Positions 1 through 13,239 of a DNA stretch of 64,000 nt are shown here, piece by piece (positions within the stretch are counted from its first letter, which is position 1; each line of letters starts with the position of its first letter). The notes beneath the pieces were generated by a model. The model was not told the DNA's origin and ran no database searches. It saw nothing but the letters and a program-made list of their open reading frames with translations. A program made the translations under genes and the position numbers. Source of the stretch: Panorpa germanica (taxonomy: Eukaryota; Arthropoda; Insecta; Mecoptera; Panorpidae); assembly GCA_963678705.1 (NCBI GenBank), contig OY783218.1, forward strand, positions 8,690,152 through 8,754,151. Direction: 5' to 3'.

Positions 1-3000
1 ACAAGAGTAAAAGAGAAAGAAAACCTTTTACAAGTTTAAAAACTGAATACAATATTGTATGCATTTTAATAGGATATTTGAAAAATAAGCAAAGTTTGTA
101 CGTTTCATTATATATGGGTTTACTTGTACGCGCTGAAATTGTGTTGTAGAACTTTACGTATGTACATGTACCCGTACATTGTACATGCATTATGTTTTGA
201 TGAATACAACATGTACTTCCTGAAATAAGTTTACAAAAATCATCTACAAGGTATTCAACAACATATTTCGAATATCTAGAGCTAATAGTATTTCTTGTTC
301 TGGCTGAAGATTCTATTTCTTACTATATTATATTGTCTTCATTAGTTTATTATACTAGAGCTTTCTCCAAACTTCCGGCAAAGTGTAAGTATTCCGTGTT
401 CTATTGTAGAAGAAATTCTGCACTTTAAATTAAACTGATATAGTGACGAAAATTAAGAGGAAAAGACTAAATGGTTAGGACATGTCTATAATACGGGATT
501 TTGCAGATGATGTTGATAGATTGAATTAATAAAATAAGGATAATAAAGATTTCAGTGTATACTCATCTATTTACGAAATAAGATAATTACAGAATTAGTA
601 ATTACTCTCAGTCTTAAAACACAGGTAGGTCTTACTCATTCCACAAGGATATCTCTTGGCAGGATACGGTCACGCTAGGTCCTTTCAATGTTATCAAGTC
701 AGTTAAACCCATATAATCCTTCAATATACCTAATTGATATTAAATAATAAATTATTTTAGAAGTTTACGAGTATTTCTTAGGCGCTCCTTCTTACTTCTT
801 CATTTTGCACCCGAAGCAGGTAAATTACACGTTTTAAGCGAGGGAGGGGATGATATAATGTAGTAAATAAAAATGCTAAAACTTTTTTATCGTTAAGAAT
901 TTAATCCAAAGTTTAAAAGAAATTAGGTTTAGTTTTTCGTTTTAATTTTACTTTCGTTGTTACTTATTTTTGTCTTAGTATTTTACTTTAGATATTTTAT
1001 TTTAATAATTATTTCTATGTTCATTTGAGGGCCTTTTTAATTTACCTACTTTAATTTTGAGATACTCTTTATTAGGATTTCTCTAAACGCAAAACTTTGA
1101 TATTACATTAAATACAAGTAATGTTTAACTTAAATAAAAAGTAGAAGTATTTCTTCTAAAATAGTTTAAATTTTACCTGAAATTAATACTTTATGAGCTT
1201 CCAATCATTGAAAAGGTCCTCTTAAGGTGTTTCATCATCCTATTTATTCGAATAAAGGGTAAGCTATTTTCTAAAACACAAAAAAATATTAGGTATTATT
1301 TAAAAATTACATGAAAAGTAATTTATTTTTAATTTTTTGAAAAGAAAAGTAAAAATTTTAGAATTTACCACAAAATTGTTATTGGTATTTCCCAAATAGT
1401 AAAGTATCTAATCCCAACCACATCCATACTGATATAATGCATATTTTACCGAAGCAATATTTAATAGTTATAGTATTTTAAATTGACCATCACATCACCA
1501 CTTTGTCACACTTTGTGGACCACCTCGCTTCCTCCCCTTTACGTGTGACGTAATTAATGAAAGGCTTTAACAGGTTCCATATTATTTCCATGTTAAAAGG
1601 TTATCTAGAATATACCCCCATTACATGCTCCTCACTTTATACTTATCATTATGTATGGACATCTTTAATGTCTTCCTAATTACAGCTGGTCAAATGCGTC
1701 TTACGATAAAATTCGGTAACAATGTTGTTCGACCACCATCTGTTGTGGCGATAAAATGTATCCTGATAATGGCTCTTGTACAATATTCTAATCCAACCCA
1801 CTAGCACTTATAATTTTATTCATACTATTTACTAATAATAACTACTAAGCAGAGCCGGTACCAAAAAGTTCGGGGCTCTGTGCAAAATTTACTTCTCTGG
1901 GCCGTCAGAAAAGGAAAATTATAATTTATTGCATGATGCTAATTATTTCATTGAATAAATGGATATAGTAAGGAACACATAAAAATGATAAATAAATAAA
2001 TTAGAGTTTTTTGAAAGAACTCTTCTTCCTTAGTTTTATCTAGGGCGTAATAAATTGTCTAAATACGAGATACAAAATTGTGCAGCGTAAGATATTTTAT
2101 TTGTTTTGATTTTATAAAATCAGTCAGCGTCGTGGGACCACCTCTGCTATTAACTACTACTACACTACACTCATCTGAATCTCCATCCCTTTCTAAGTGG
2201 TACATCTCGCTCTAATTTCTAATTCCCTCTCTCAATAACCGCGCGTGTGTTTGCTCTTATTTCTGGCATCAGCATTTTACGGCTCGTCGTTTTAACACCT
2301 ATCTAGCCTAACAACAGAGAGCACTTTACGTTCTGCGTTTGCATGGTTGCTAGTGCGCTAGGCGGTGAATTGATACTAGTGGTAATGTATTTATTGCGGT
2401 CCCCGATGCGTCATTATCCCTAAATTCGATTCAGAGAAAGCTCTTCTACGAGACCATCATGCCAAGTGAATCCATAAGCACACAATACTTTGAATATTAT
2501 TATATGATATTGTCAGACAACTAATAACGTCACAACCAGTTTCACACTCGCTGTAGTTATGTGGGTCTTAGGTCTTAGGGTGCTTTCATACTGGAATAGA
2601 CCACGTATTGGTGTTGTTATAAGAAGTGCAATCTATTGGTTATCAACACACCACTGTGTTGAAAAAGGTAGAAGTACGTATTAAATATCTGTTCGATTTC
2701 CTTTCTCTCCTGACCTCTGTATCTAAGCAGTGCATCCAGCAATTGTGCCAATGATTTGTTCACGAAGGATCGTGATACATATTGATATAACATTTCATCA
2801 CGAATAATAAAGTTTCAGCTGCTTTTACCTAGATACACTCTTAATCAGATAGGAACTCACTCTATATTTGTCAGTCACAACTAAATCGCTGCACTAACAT
2901 CAACCATTGACAATCTGGCATTCGTTTAATTTATAACCAATCACATTTCGTCTACTGCAGAGCGCACCGCTCAAACTAAACTATAAATAAAATTGTTTTC

Positions 3001-4380
3001 ATGTGCTACAGAATTGCGGTTTTATTCCTTGCAATTTTCTATCACAATACGGCATTAGCTTAAAGTTTTTTTCAATCAACTATTTTGCGATATTTAACTA
3101 ATTAACCGGGAACTTTAGACTTTCAACTGACATGAGGGCCGGTTGTTCTAATTTTTGGATATGTTTTAAAGTTAGGGCTGTTAATGAAAACTCCAAGTTA
3201 TCCAACTTATAGAGTACTTAATTCCCTACAAGTATTGTATAAAATATTTAGTGATAATAGTACAATCAAAACATTTAGTAATTTTAAACGGAATATAAGC
3301 AACTTTAGCAAGATGACTGAGTAGTCAAGAGAAAAGAAATGCCATGTATTGTGCGTTTTTACGGGACATTCTCTTTGGATAAGCGAACAGTTTCAGCAAT
3401 GTGCTTCGCTTTATAATATGATATGAGCGGCATCCAATTTGAACTATCGACACCACCCAATTTGCGGTATTTATCAAGCTATGGTAACCGATTTGGTAAC
3501 AACGTGGGAGGTCCACCTCTCATATTGAATTGCGTTGTTGTCACCGTTTGGTAGAACTTAAAATGGCGCAGAGTCTCGACAAATGATGCATTCTACGAAA
3601 TGTGTACAAACGCGTGTAGATGACGGTTCCTCTAGCATTACACAGTCCTTTGAATACAGGTTGATTTAATTCCTTTGTCAAATTCAATGGTAAAGGTAAA
3701 GTGAATCCTGCCAATACTATTTCAGATCTGTAGGAATATCTAACTCATGTTTCGTTCAGAAGAAGCATGTATCTAAATCTGCCAGTGTTCAACTGTCAAG
3801 CGCTGATGACGTGGCAATCCCTGTGTGTTTTATCTCATTATATCTCAAGTAATCAAAGTCATAACCATTTTGTGGGGTGGCTGGGAGGAGATTGTATAAA
3901 AGCATGCATATACGTAGTGGAAAGGGGTTGATGGCGCTTAACTATTTTCAGTATATGAGAATGACTCTCTTTTGTCTAGTATAGCCACAAGGCAGCTCTT
4001 CTAAAGTTCGTCATTCATGTCGAAACTTTAATGTTAATTTCACTTATCATTTAGAGTTGTGGTGGTATTGTAAAACAGTGCTTCTTAAACTTTAAACAAG
4101 TGATTACATTTTCGAGAAAAAAAACTACTGTTATATATTTACACATAAAATGTACATGTATAGTTTTAGCACCTATATATTTTAAGATCTGCATTCATTG
4201 CTTTTATTATCTATAACGTATAGAAGAAGATACTTATCTATAGATCACTTCATTCAATTTGTTTGGAAAAACATTCAAAATTTGAGCTCTGAAGAGACTA
4301 CATGTATTCTAAATTCAACTTTATTCAATTATATTTTCTTATTCCAAATCTTAATTCCAGATCTGAATTAATCATTCATA
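1..4380. other. gene-free AT-rich stretch
   Basis: I see no gene, RNA gene or clear repeat here. Open frames are short, occur on both strands and lack recognisable domains. The 63-codon minus-strand frame at 3325-3516 matches no family I recognise. Confidence 0.5.
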
Positions 4381-4382
4381 TA

Positions 4383-4668
4383 AGACAATATCTCCAATTT
4401 TATTAGGAATTATAAAGTTTTAATCAAACTTATGTGTTGCTCTGAAATCAAAGACTTTTATTTTGGTAATTTACATACACATTATAATAATTACACTGTT
4501 TAACTTAAGTCATACTATCTTACCAGATATCAAAGAAACTACATTTAAAGTTTATTATTTAAATTGGCAATTTTATTCCTCAAACATAATCTATGGAGTC
4601 CATGAGTATATGGTCACTGTTTTACCGACAGACGAGCTTTGTACCAACCAAAGAAATATGTTTTCCTT
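4383..4668 (+). repeat. dispersed repeat, copy 1 of an inverted pair
   Basis: The reverse complement of this stretch aligns almost throughout with 40739-41124. Shared landmarks include GGTACAAAGCTCGTCT, CAGTGTAATTATTATAATG and GGAGATATTGTCTTATAT. By eye identity is about three quarters to four fifths, with a few indels. No terminal repeats or coding domain are visible, so the class is unknown. It could be an old non-autonomous DNA transposon or a duplicated host segment. Confidence 0.65.
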
Positions 4669-4671
4669 ACA

Positions 4672-5860
4672 TTTATAATTCTAAGTTTATATTCTAAATT
4701 AGAATACAGTAAACTACTCAAACCTATAATAATATATTCATTTAACTATATGCAGAGCTAGGTTCCAATTAGAACAGAATTGCTAAGTTTATCTAAGAAA
4801 TACTGTCCAGACTATTAGTCCAAAACCGTCTTAGTGACACTACTTATAAGCACATTAGTAAATGTAGAATAAATTTGTGCATAAGTAGTAGAAAACTAGT
4901 TGCTAATAATTTATAAATAGTATAAAATCAAACAAAATATACTTTTTGTTAAATGTATCATAAAGAAGTATTTATAATCATAAATGTAACATATAAATGT
5001 TATAATTAAGTCGCGCAGCACACTTTGGGAATCAATTTCTAAGGGATAAATGAATAAGGAATGGGTGTTGTGGGAGTATATTCTAACACACCCCTAAACG
5101 TTTCAGTAACATGAGAGAACTTTGAATAGAAATGATATTTAGCTTTAACATGATGTAATATTGGGGTAAGTTAAAACCCCTTTCTTCTACAGGTCGACTA
5201 CGATTCGGCTACGATGTCGACGTCGAATCTCCTTACATAAAACTTTAATGGCGTGAGGCTTTTAGCTAAGAATACAACCATGGTTTTGTTATAGAGGTGA
5301 GGGATGGGATGTAGATAAAGAGTGGTAGGGGAGGGGGAGTAGAGAGTTAAAAGGGGGATGGTTAATTGTAAACATGTTGTATTCGTGAGGGATCTTAATA
5401 ATTTTATGGAGGTAAATTGTAACATTATAAGATGTTAAACTATTTATTTACTTTGTATAGATTTTGTATTGTTATTAAAGATTACGTATCGGGTTGTTGG
5501 CTTACATTAACTTTTCTATTATGTAATGTGTTGTAATGCAAACATCAACCCCAACACAGTGTGGCGTTAAAGCTTGTAATTACAATAGTATTTGCTTTTG
5601 TTGTGAACATATTAATTATTCTGTTAATTAATTCATATAAATACTAATATATAGCTTATTTAATCGATTAAGTTTTAAGTGAAGTTAAGTTTTGAAAATT
5701 ATGTAATTAGAAATGTTTGTTATAAATTAAAAATGAAAAACTAATTCTTAAAAATTAATTCAATTTATTTAACGTCGGCCTATTTTCAATGTGGAGTCCT
5801 ATTACCGACAACCTCCTACTGTATTGGCAGTTTTTGAGATATCGTGGATTCATATATAGT
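4672..5860. other. gene-free stretch
   Basis: AT-rich DNA with a G-rich purine patch at about 5290-5350. No gene is recognised. The 75-codon minus frame at 5198-5425 looks like chance. Confidence 0.45.
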
Positions 5861-5867
5861 TACTCCA

Positions 5868-5918
5868 GTGCTACCTAATAAGTCGAGCATCAATGCTCTC
5901 GCCCACTATATTATTTAC
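5868..5918 (-). repeat. possible SINE head (tRNA-like A box)
   Basis: On the minus strand, AGTGGGCGAGAGCATTGATG matches the A-box region of the better-preserved copy at 24032-24123. No clear B box follows, so this is either a fragment or chance similarity. Confidence 0.3.
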
Positions 5919-6099
5919 TTATTTTAAATGTGTTTGTATCTAGATACGATTTAGACTGTATAAAGTATTGTATTGGTAAGAAGTGCGAAAAAAGGACCGA
6001 AAGGTAAGAAAGGAAAAGGAAAAAAGTATTGTATTATAAAAACATTTACATTTTACATTTCGTTAACAAATTTTTAATATTTTAAAAAATCTCTTCTTC

Positions 6100-6380
6100 C
6101 TTTCCAATTTTGTTTCCCTTCTTATCATCCTCCACTCACTCTTCCTTACTTCCACCACCTATCTACCTTCTTCCCTTCTCTTGCAATCGTTCCTCACGAC
6201 TCTCCCTCTGTTTACAAAGTTTCTTCTCTTTCTCTATTCTGTTTCTCCTTACCTCCATCATCCATACTCTTCCTTCTCTTTTTCCTTGCGACAACTCTTC
6301 CAAGCTTAGTTCACTTTCCACTTTATCCTGACCTTCTGCGCTATTTTCCGGTTTGTACCAAAGACATGAGGTTTTCAACT
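6100..6380 (-). mobile_element. LINE ORF2 tail fragment, R1/Jockey-like, purine-rich family
   Basis: On the minus strand the frame ending near 6163 reads a charged peptide containing GKREGRVWMMEVRRNRIE. It resembles GSEGKRWMAEIVRRKEKTGE from the clearer copy at 24177-24800, which follows that copy's zinc-knuckle region. The coding strand is purine-rich, which explains the striking C/T-rich look of the + strand. Only the extreme C-terminus and some 3' sequence remain. The assignment rests on that short alignment by eye. Confidence 0.5.
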
Positions 6381-6384
6381 TTAC

Positions 6385-7888
6385 ATATTAAAGTTTTTTA
6401 ATATTTATTTTACGCAACTTGTGCACAAAAATAATAATAATAATAAATAATATTCTTGTTAAAAACTTGCTTCAAAAATAATACAAAAATACACGTGTAA
6501 GCAACCGAGTATTTGGGCCGCAACTTTTCGTAGAATTGCAATGATATTTGGAAGATATTGTGTTCCATTACTGACCTTAGAGTTTTTACTTTAGATTAAA
6601 TTAAAAATATCTTTATTTTTCACGAAATTGTTGTGTTTTTTTGTTAATTTAAAATGATACCTCTATTTGAAAGACCCTATATTTTGAAATATTGAAATAA
6701 TCATAATGTAATAATTTCCTCAGCAAATGGAAATATAATTAATAAGTTGTTTTTCGTTTTACAGAAAGCGAAGTAAACTTATAAATTTTCCATTCGAAAA
6801 CAAAGTGTAAAACATTAATAAACTTGAGATAATTAAAAGTGTAATAAAAACTTTTAAGATGGATCTTCCGCACCTTGACAACTTCCCCACCCCTCGCTAC
6901 CCTGCAAGCTCCTCATGGGTGAAACAAGACAAGAGCAACCCTAAAGCCAAAAGTACTATGGTAACAAGAACCGGGGAGCCTTATACAAAGTGAACAAGAC
7001 AACGAAACAAGGAATTGAACTATCACCATGGGAGGGTCATCCCAAGACACACACACACACACTGACGTTAGATTGGCCTAAGATATGCTGGAAGTACATT
7101 ATCCAGACATTGTTTAGAAGTTAGTTCAATGAATGTGTAATACATCATCTGGGAAACTATCGTTCCAGAAAAGATGATGAACTATTTGGGGTCTTGGGGA
7201 ACGAGAGAGGAGTGGAAGACTTTCCTTAAGAACAAAGGGGTGCAGATTATATTAAAGTGTCATCGTATTTGATTAATTTCACGGGTGTTTGATGATACCC
7301 TACTACCTAACCGGTCTTTAACTAATTGACAAGTGGTGAAAGGAAGGAGGAGGCAGGAAGAGAGGGGCGTGAGTATGTTGTAAGAAGTTCTAATCACTCA
7401 TTGAGTATGTCCCTTATCAATAATTATATAATGTTAAACATATTCTCAATCAAGTATTGTTAAGAAAATTGCTGCAAAACTTTTTGTTTATATGTAAAAA
7501 GTAACAAAGTAAAAAAGTTGGATGAAATTCTTCAGGCGTTCCTTTCTTAGGCTAGAGCCGCACTGCAAAAAACCTCGTACGAAAATTGTAGTACTTCATA
7601 AAAGGGACTAGAGTTATAAAAGAAAAGAAAGATATAATAAACTATAGTTTATAATTTGGAATCAATATTGTAATTTCTTTCAAAAAAACTATACAATGTG
7701 GAAAGCTGATCGAATGACTTCTGGTAACGCAGGTCCGGGACATTTTATCGTTTCTTATTTCTACTCTCGGCTGAAACACATAGTAGCAAGTGTATATGCG
7801 TTGTACACTTAGTGGGCACGGATCAACTTGATATGCTGTCTTAATCAATTAATCAACACGCGTTTACGGACTTACGGACCAATTATTA
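6385..7888. other. gene-free stretch
   Basis: No gene or repeat is recognised. There is an (AC)n run at about 7050-7064 and a G-rich purine patch around 7335-7370. Confidence 0.45.
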
Positions 7889-7890
7889 AT

Positions 7891-8393
7891 ATCCAATTAT
7901 TTTTTAATAACTCTTTATGTTGAGAGATATTAACAATAAACAAACTCATATTGTCTCTTTAATTATTAAACGGATTCAACGTTGTAGAACATTCCAAGAC
8001 ATGTCCACGTTCCACGTCATCACGTCCACTATGTTGCTATCTTTTTATACAAAAGAGCGTAAAAGAGATATATTTTTGACAGAACTCTGACAAGTTTACA
8101 GGTTGCCAACCTTACACCTCATAAATTTCTGCTTTTTGTATTTAAATATCAAATATTATTTACATTTCAAGGAACAATAAAATTTCAATATTATGTCTAG
8201 CAGAGTTAAATACAATAAAAATTTATTATTCTTTGACTTGACTTGATTATTTTGACTACCAACAGCTACAAAACATTATCACATTATTATTAAATTTTTA
8301 ATTGCTATATCTCCGTCAACATTTAGATATTTAATAAAATAAACACGCCAATACACATGTTAATATCAATTTCAATCAACAATTGCAAAATCG
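7891..8393 (+). repeat. roughly 500-bp dispersed repeat, copy 1
   Basis: It is a direct repeat of 23119-23622. Both copies begin CAATTATTTTTTAATAACTC and end near CAACAATTG-AAAATCGA. Shared internal landmarks are GATTCAACGTTGTA, CTCATAAATCTCTGCT (with mismatches) and ACTTGACTTGATTATTT. Each copy has indels the other lacks: this copy has extra sequence around 7990-8090 and lacks about 60 bases near 8285. No terminal inverted repeats or open frame are visible. The family is unknown. Confidence 0.7.
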
Positions 8394-8395
8394 AT

Positions 8396-9664
8396 CTCTG
8401 TAGTCGTGCAAGATGCTGCAACGTCTTATTGGAGCCCCCATCTTATGACGTATATTTAGAAGAACATTCTCTAAAGGTTCTGATAAACTGTTTTCTAAAA
8501 TACATACAAAATTAATATTTTTTAATACGTTTTCAAAACAAGTAATGTTACTACTACATATAAAATTCACTAGGTCGTAACATAAAACAGCTATTTTCAC
8601 ATTATTACTGCCACCGTTACGTTCCATTACTGGGCTACACGTATCAATAGCTTATTGCCTGCTCCCCTCCTCTCTACTGTCCTCCCCTCTTCGTTTCCAT
8701 TCCGAGCAACATTAAATTTTCACTTTATTATTCATTACTAAAGTTTATTAGTTGATTTTGGTTATTAATTTTATACGCATATTAAATAAATACGTAATTA
8801 ACTGATTACACGCTCTATCATATTATAAATGCATTTAATTTCATTAAATATTATTAATTAACATAAATTGTTTGTCTGGATTTATGTTTTATTAATTAGC
8901 CTTTGAATTAAATTAAAATAACTTATTTTTATTTATTCATAAATTTTTCGATTAATTAACTTTTATTTTATTAATGTATTATGGAATTAGCTAATTACTA
9001 TTATAGGGTGTTACCATAATATTGAAATTAATGAAATTTGGAAGCTACATAAATTCTTTCAGAGATTTAAACAAAACAAATCTTTGGAAATTTCTAATTA
9101 AAACGCATTTTTGTGGGTAAATTTCTTCTTATTTTGCTGCGAACGAATCTACAATTTTTTTTTTGAACTTAGACAAGAAGTTGTCATTCGTTCAAATTCG
9201 TTGTCAAATTTTTCCTTTTCATTGATGAAAAAATGTCAAAAAGGTTGTCTCTGACAATTTCCGTAAGAACTAAAAGAATACGCAATGCCTTTCACAATTT
9301 AACGCCACTATGAATTATTCACCGCTCGGGACAAAACAAATTTCATGAAAATTATTCACCGAGTAATGTAATTATACTTTTTTTCAGTACGAGTATATAT
9401 TATCTTTGTGTATTAATTGGTATTAAGAACAATATCTAATAGTTTCAAATCATAATTAAGAAGCCAGTCATGGAATAAATACCTTTCTCAAGAAAACAGT
9501 CAGGGCTCAATATATGTGGATGTGAACTACGCTGTAGTACGATTCCATAATTTAAATCCTACCTGAAACAAAATAGATAATTTATATTAAAAAAAAAATA
9601 AGTTTAAAATTTCGTAAAGTATAGAATCTCTATATTTGAATATGCTACAAAATCGTTCACGCAA
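8396..9664. other. gene-free stretch
   Basis: No gene is recognised. The 83-codon minus frame at 8376-8627 overlaps the end of the repeat and has no recognised domain. Confidence 0.45.
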
Positions 9665-9666
9665 AT

Positions 9667-9851
9667 AGAAGCAGTAGGGGTTTACATTTTTTTGTTTTGC
9701 TTTTCTTTTTATTTAGAAGAAGTGAGAATGGGTAGATAGAATAAGGATCACAAATAAAATGTAATTAAGCACAATGATATGTAATTTAATGATTTAAAGC
9801 AAAAGAATGAAGTGCCTATTCGCAAAAACAGTAAAACAAAATAATAATATA
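9667..9851 (+). mobile_element. LINE 3' UTR fragment
   Basis: It aligns with the 3' part of the LINE copy at 42420-42812. Shared blocks are AGCAGTAGG, a T-rich tract, GAGTGAGAATG-like sequence, ATAATAAGGATCA-like sequence and GCAAAAAC near the end. No coding part is present, so this is a short 5'-truncated insertion of the same family. Confidence 0.45.
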
Positions 9852-9855
9852 TATG

Positions 9856-12800
9856 TGATGTCTTATATATATGTATATTCAAATCTTCATAAAAATGATA
9901 TAGATCAATACAGCTTGATACTCTTACGGAAGTAATATCAAGTAATGTAGCAATAAAATAAACATCCGTAAAGGATATTAATAAATAACGCTAAACCACT
10001 CAGGCATATCAGTTTTGAATCTAGTCAATTTAGGTCTGGTGGTTTCCCATCGGTTTTCCGTTCCCGTTTCGTTCCGGTAAGTTTCCTGGTCCTAGACTAG
10101 TTACAGATACTAAGAGGTCATAAGGTCAGTGGTTTCGTGGTCCAGACCTTGTGGTTTCCGTCAATGAGAAAGATGTGTGCAGCTCTGACAGGATCTCAAT
10201 CTGATGAATACTGATAGGTGAATGTTTTTGAGAAGGGGGACGGAGGTTAGAGTGGTTTTAAACAGAAATCAGTAACCAATTACCGACGGAAATTTATTTA
10301 CTGGTCAATTAAATGTTGGCAGCCACATAAAGAAATGTATCATCCATAGGAATCTGTTAGAGGAGTGGGAGGGAGGTGCATACGTAATAGAATGAAATCT
10401 GATATTTTATAATCCACTTAGGAAGATCGCATATTGTCTTAAGAAAGTTTTGCTTTTGTCATAGAATTTCTTTATTTATTTGATTACTAAAGATTATTAC
10501 AATCTGTCCTGCTTAGAGGACATTCAGTGATAGGTATGTAAATAAAGTGTCTTGCGCGGGATGTGCCCATCGACTCATCCCTCAATTTCAATAGGTCCTA
10601 GATTCTGTTTAGTTGGTTAATAGGTCTTGAGGTACTTTCTTTTTTAGTCTGAGTACTACCGAATTATTGAACATTAGACACCTGGTCAAATTGTTTGGAT
10701 GTTCAAGTATTCTCAAGCTTTGAATCTAAGCACTATTTTTTCATTAACTGTAGGTATATACAGATATCGATGTATTATGTGATTAGGTACAAACCAAGAT
10801 GCGTTCGTGACAATCCTTTACATTTTGGACTGAAATCTTTGGGTTATTTCAATATTAGAGGTAGATGCAGTACCCCATAGTTGGATACCATATGACCATA
10901 CCGGTTTAAGTATGGATTTGTAGAGCAGGAGTTTGTTTTTAGTACTCAGTTGTGACTTAAGTCCTATCAGTCAGTACATCTATTGAAAATTAGAGACACC
11001 ATATGGAACACGTTGAAAAAATAGAGACTTTGTTAATAATGCGAAGTATTCGAGGGCTACCCAGTAAAGAAATCATTTTCATCATCTTTCCTTCTCTTCC
11101 ACGTTTGATACGACCAATCCGATGTGGACTTACACTAAAGAAACGTTTCCTTTTCCTTGGACTCTAAAGTCGTTATCTATAAATTCGTCCCCTACCGTGC
11201 CGTCCCGCCCTATTCCACTCCCTATGACACGACAGCAATGAATTAAATCCTCCGACAATTTAGGAACACCTTGAATACTAAGTAATCTCCAACTAGATAC
11301 TCGTGCTCGTGCATATTTCAACAAAGGCCATTCTGAATTAATATTTCTCAGCATTTGAAAGTTTTAGTTATTGTTGAAATCATTTCACATTTGGTACAAC
11401 AATGAAAAACAGAGCTAACATAATCGTATAAGTGTGTAACTAAGGTAACAGTATCATTTAATTCCAACTGCTACTCTCTAACCCATTCACAATACCCCTT
11501 CCACTCCCACAATCCCACAAGAACTAGTGCAGAAAGCAGAAACTTTCAAATAGTGAAGCACAACTATTTTATTGGAATTCTGGAATTATTCAAATGTTAT
11601 TCTGATATTGGTATAGTATGTATTTAGACAGCATAGTGCAGAGGTGAGGCACCTTTTATTTTGAAAAGAACACTTAGTAATATATGTTAGGAACATATTA
11701 TAACATATGTTATAATTATATGAGAGTTTGTAAAGATGTTATACCACTTTGCAAAGTAGGTGGATATCTTAATACTACAAATAATGCCAAGTATTTTAAG
11801 CGTATGTTAGAAATTAGCAAATCTGATAAGAATACAAATTTGATAGTCTACTAGTTGTTTAAGACGAAGACATTGACGTCATAAATGCCTAAAAACATTA
11901 GCCGTATATTCTGACTAATTTTAATGCCAAAGAAGATCTTATATCATTAACTTGAAGATATGTAAAATTTCTATGCCAATTTGCAAACATGAAAGTATCT
12001 TCATATCAAAATAAATCCATCACCATCACCATCTTGAGTATATAAAAATTTTACAGCTAGTTTTCAAAGTTAATTTGCAAACAACCATTGCTAAAGGAGG
12101 TAATGATTGCAAAAAATACTGTATTATAGTCCAAATCGAGTTTATAAGAGCGGTATAAATCTATAAGACGATAAATTTATCTTATTCGTTTCTATATACA
12201 TTGTAGAAATATAAGTGACTCAGTGCTTTTTAGTTATATCGGCAGTTTATACCCCACAACTTGTTTTAAGTATGAGTATTGCTACCGAACTTTCGTAATT
12301 CGAACTATATTAACAAATATGCAGTGTGATATTAAAGTTATTTATTTGTTATACATTGATTAAAATAAATGAAAACGGATTTTGACCACCACTGCTGCTA
12401 CACAAGTATATTGTTTAATGTGATACAGTTATGTCCTATTTGCTTTATGTGGGGTAATCAGGTCTAGTGGACGGACGGACGGCAACTCAATAGTTGGTCC
12501 AGGAATTTAAATATAATTATACGACTATGGTAGTGGTCGTCCCATCCTGTCCAGTCCTGGTCCTGGTCCAGTACGGTTATTTCTATAGCATTATGGTCTA
12601 AGTGGTTTAAGTGGTTAGATTGCAGGCAAGGATGATAAAGAGGAAGAGAAACCGGAGCACATTGGGAACTTTGGGATTTTCTAGAGTGGGAGTTGATCTT
12701 TCGACTTTTTTTAGATTTAATTTAATTCTGTCTTACGTGAATTGAAAACATCCTAATTTTTTCTCTTTCTTAGAATTATATAAAATAAATTTGATTATAT

Positions 12801-13080
12801 ATAGGAAGGATCAAATTTAATCCCATATACTCGTACTTTAGTGGAAAAAATTGTAAGTTGAAAGTTTTTCAATGATAGAAGTTGAATTTACTTATCAATA
12901 ATTTTTCGAAACTCTTGGTATCGCTTCTTATATATTAAGTGCTTATTTCTTTTCTTTATTTTATTTTTTATAGATAATTACTAATAATTCAAACTTGCCG
13001 TTCAAGTAAAGCAATGGTTTGACCAGTGTTATTCGAACTCGGTATTCTTTCCCATTAAAAAGCAATGGTTTTGAATATTA
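9856..13080. other. gene-free stretch with cryptic simple repeats
   Basis: No gene is recognised. Around 10030-10160 and 12440-12620 the sequence is enriched in short TGGTCC and GGTTTCC-like words. A (GGAC)n run lies near 12471-12482. The 74-codon minus frame at 11130-11354 is GC-richer than its surroundings but matches no family I know. Confidence 0.45.
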
Positions 13081-13083
13081 AAA

Positions 13084-13235
13084 AAGTAGAGTCGCTAAAA
13101 TCACTGAAATTCGTAAACTAATCTGATCTAAATGTCATGAAATTTTGACACATATCGCTTGAAGGTTAGTTGCAATTAAAAACAATAACGTCATCTTTGT
13201 ATCATCCTGCAATCTTATTCAGTGATATGTCTTAA
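13084..13235 (-). mobile_element. mariner-like 5' region relic, copy 1
   Basis: It shares CATGAAATTTTGACACAT and TTGAAGGTT with 38073-38206, and is inverted relative to 30045-30212. The block resembles my memory of the segment that follows the terminal repeat of insect mariner elements. No transposase frame is present. The family name is low confidence; the shared repeat itself is clear. Confidence 0.5.
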
Positions 13236-13239
13236 GATT

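Noticed and set aside
11040-11075. Extra end of MITE family 2 (ACCCAGTAAA)
   Set aside because: Only ten bases match and the following sequence does not align.
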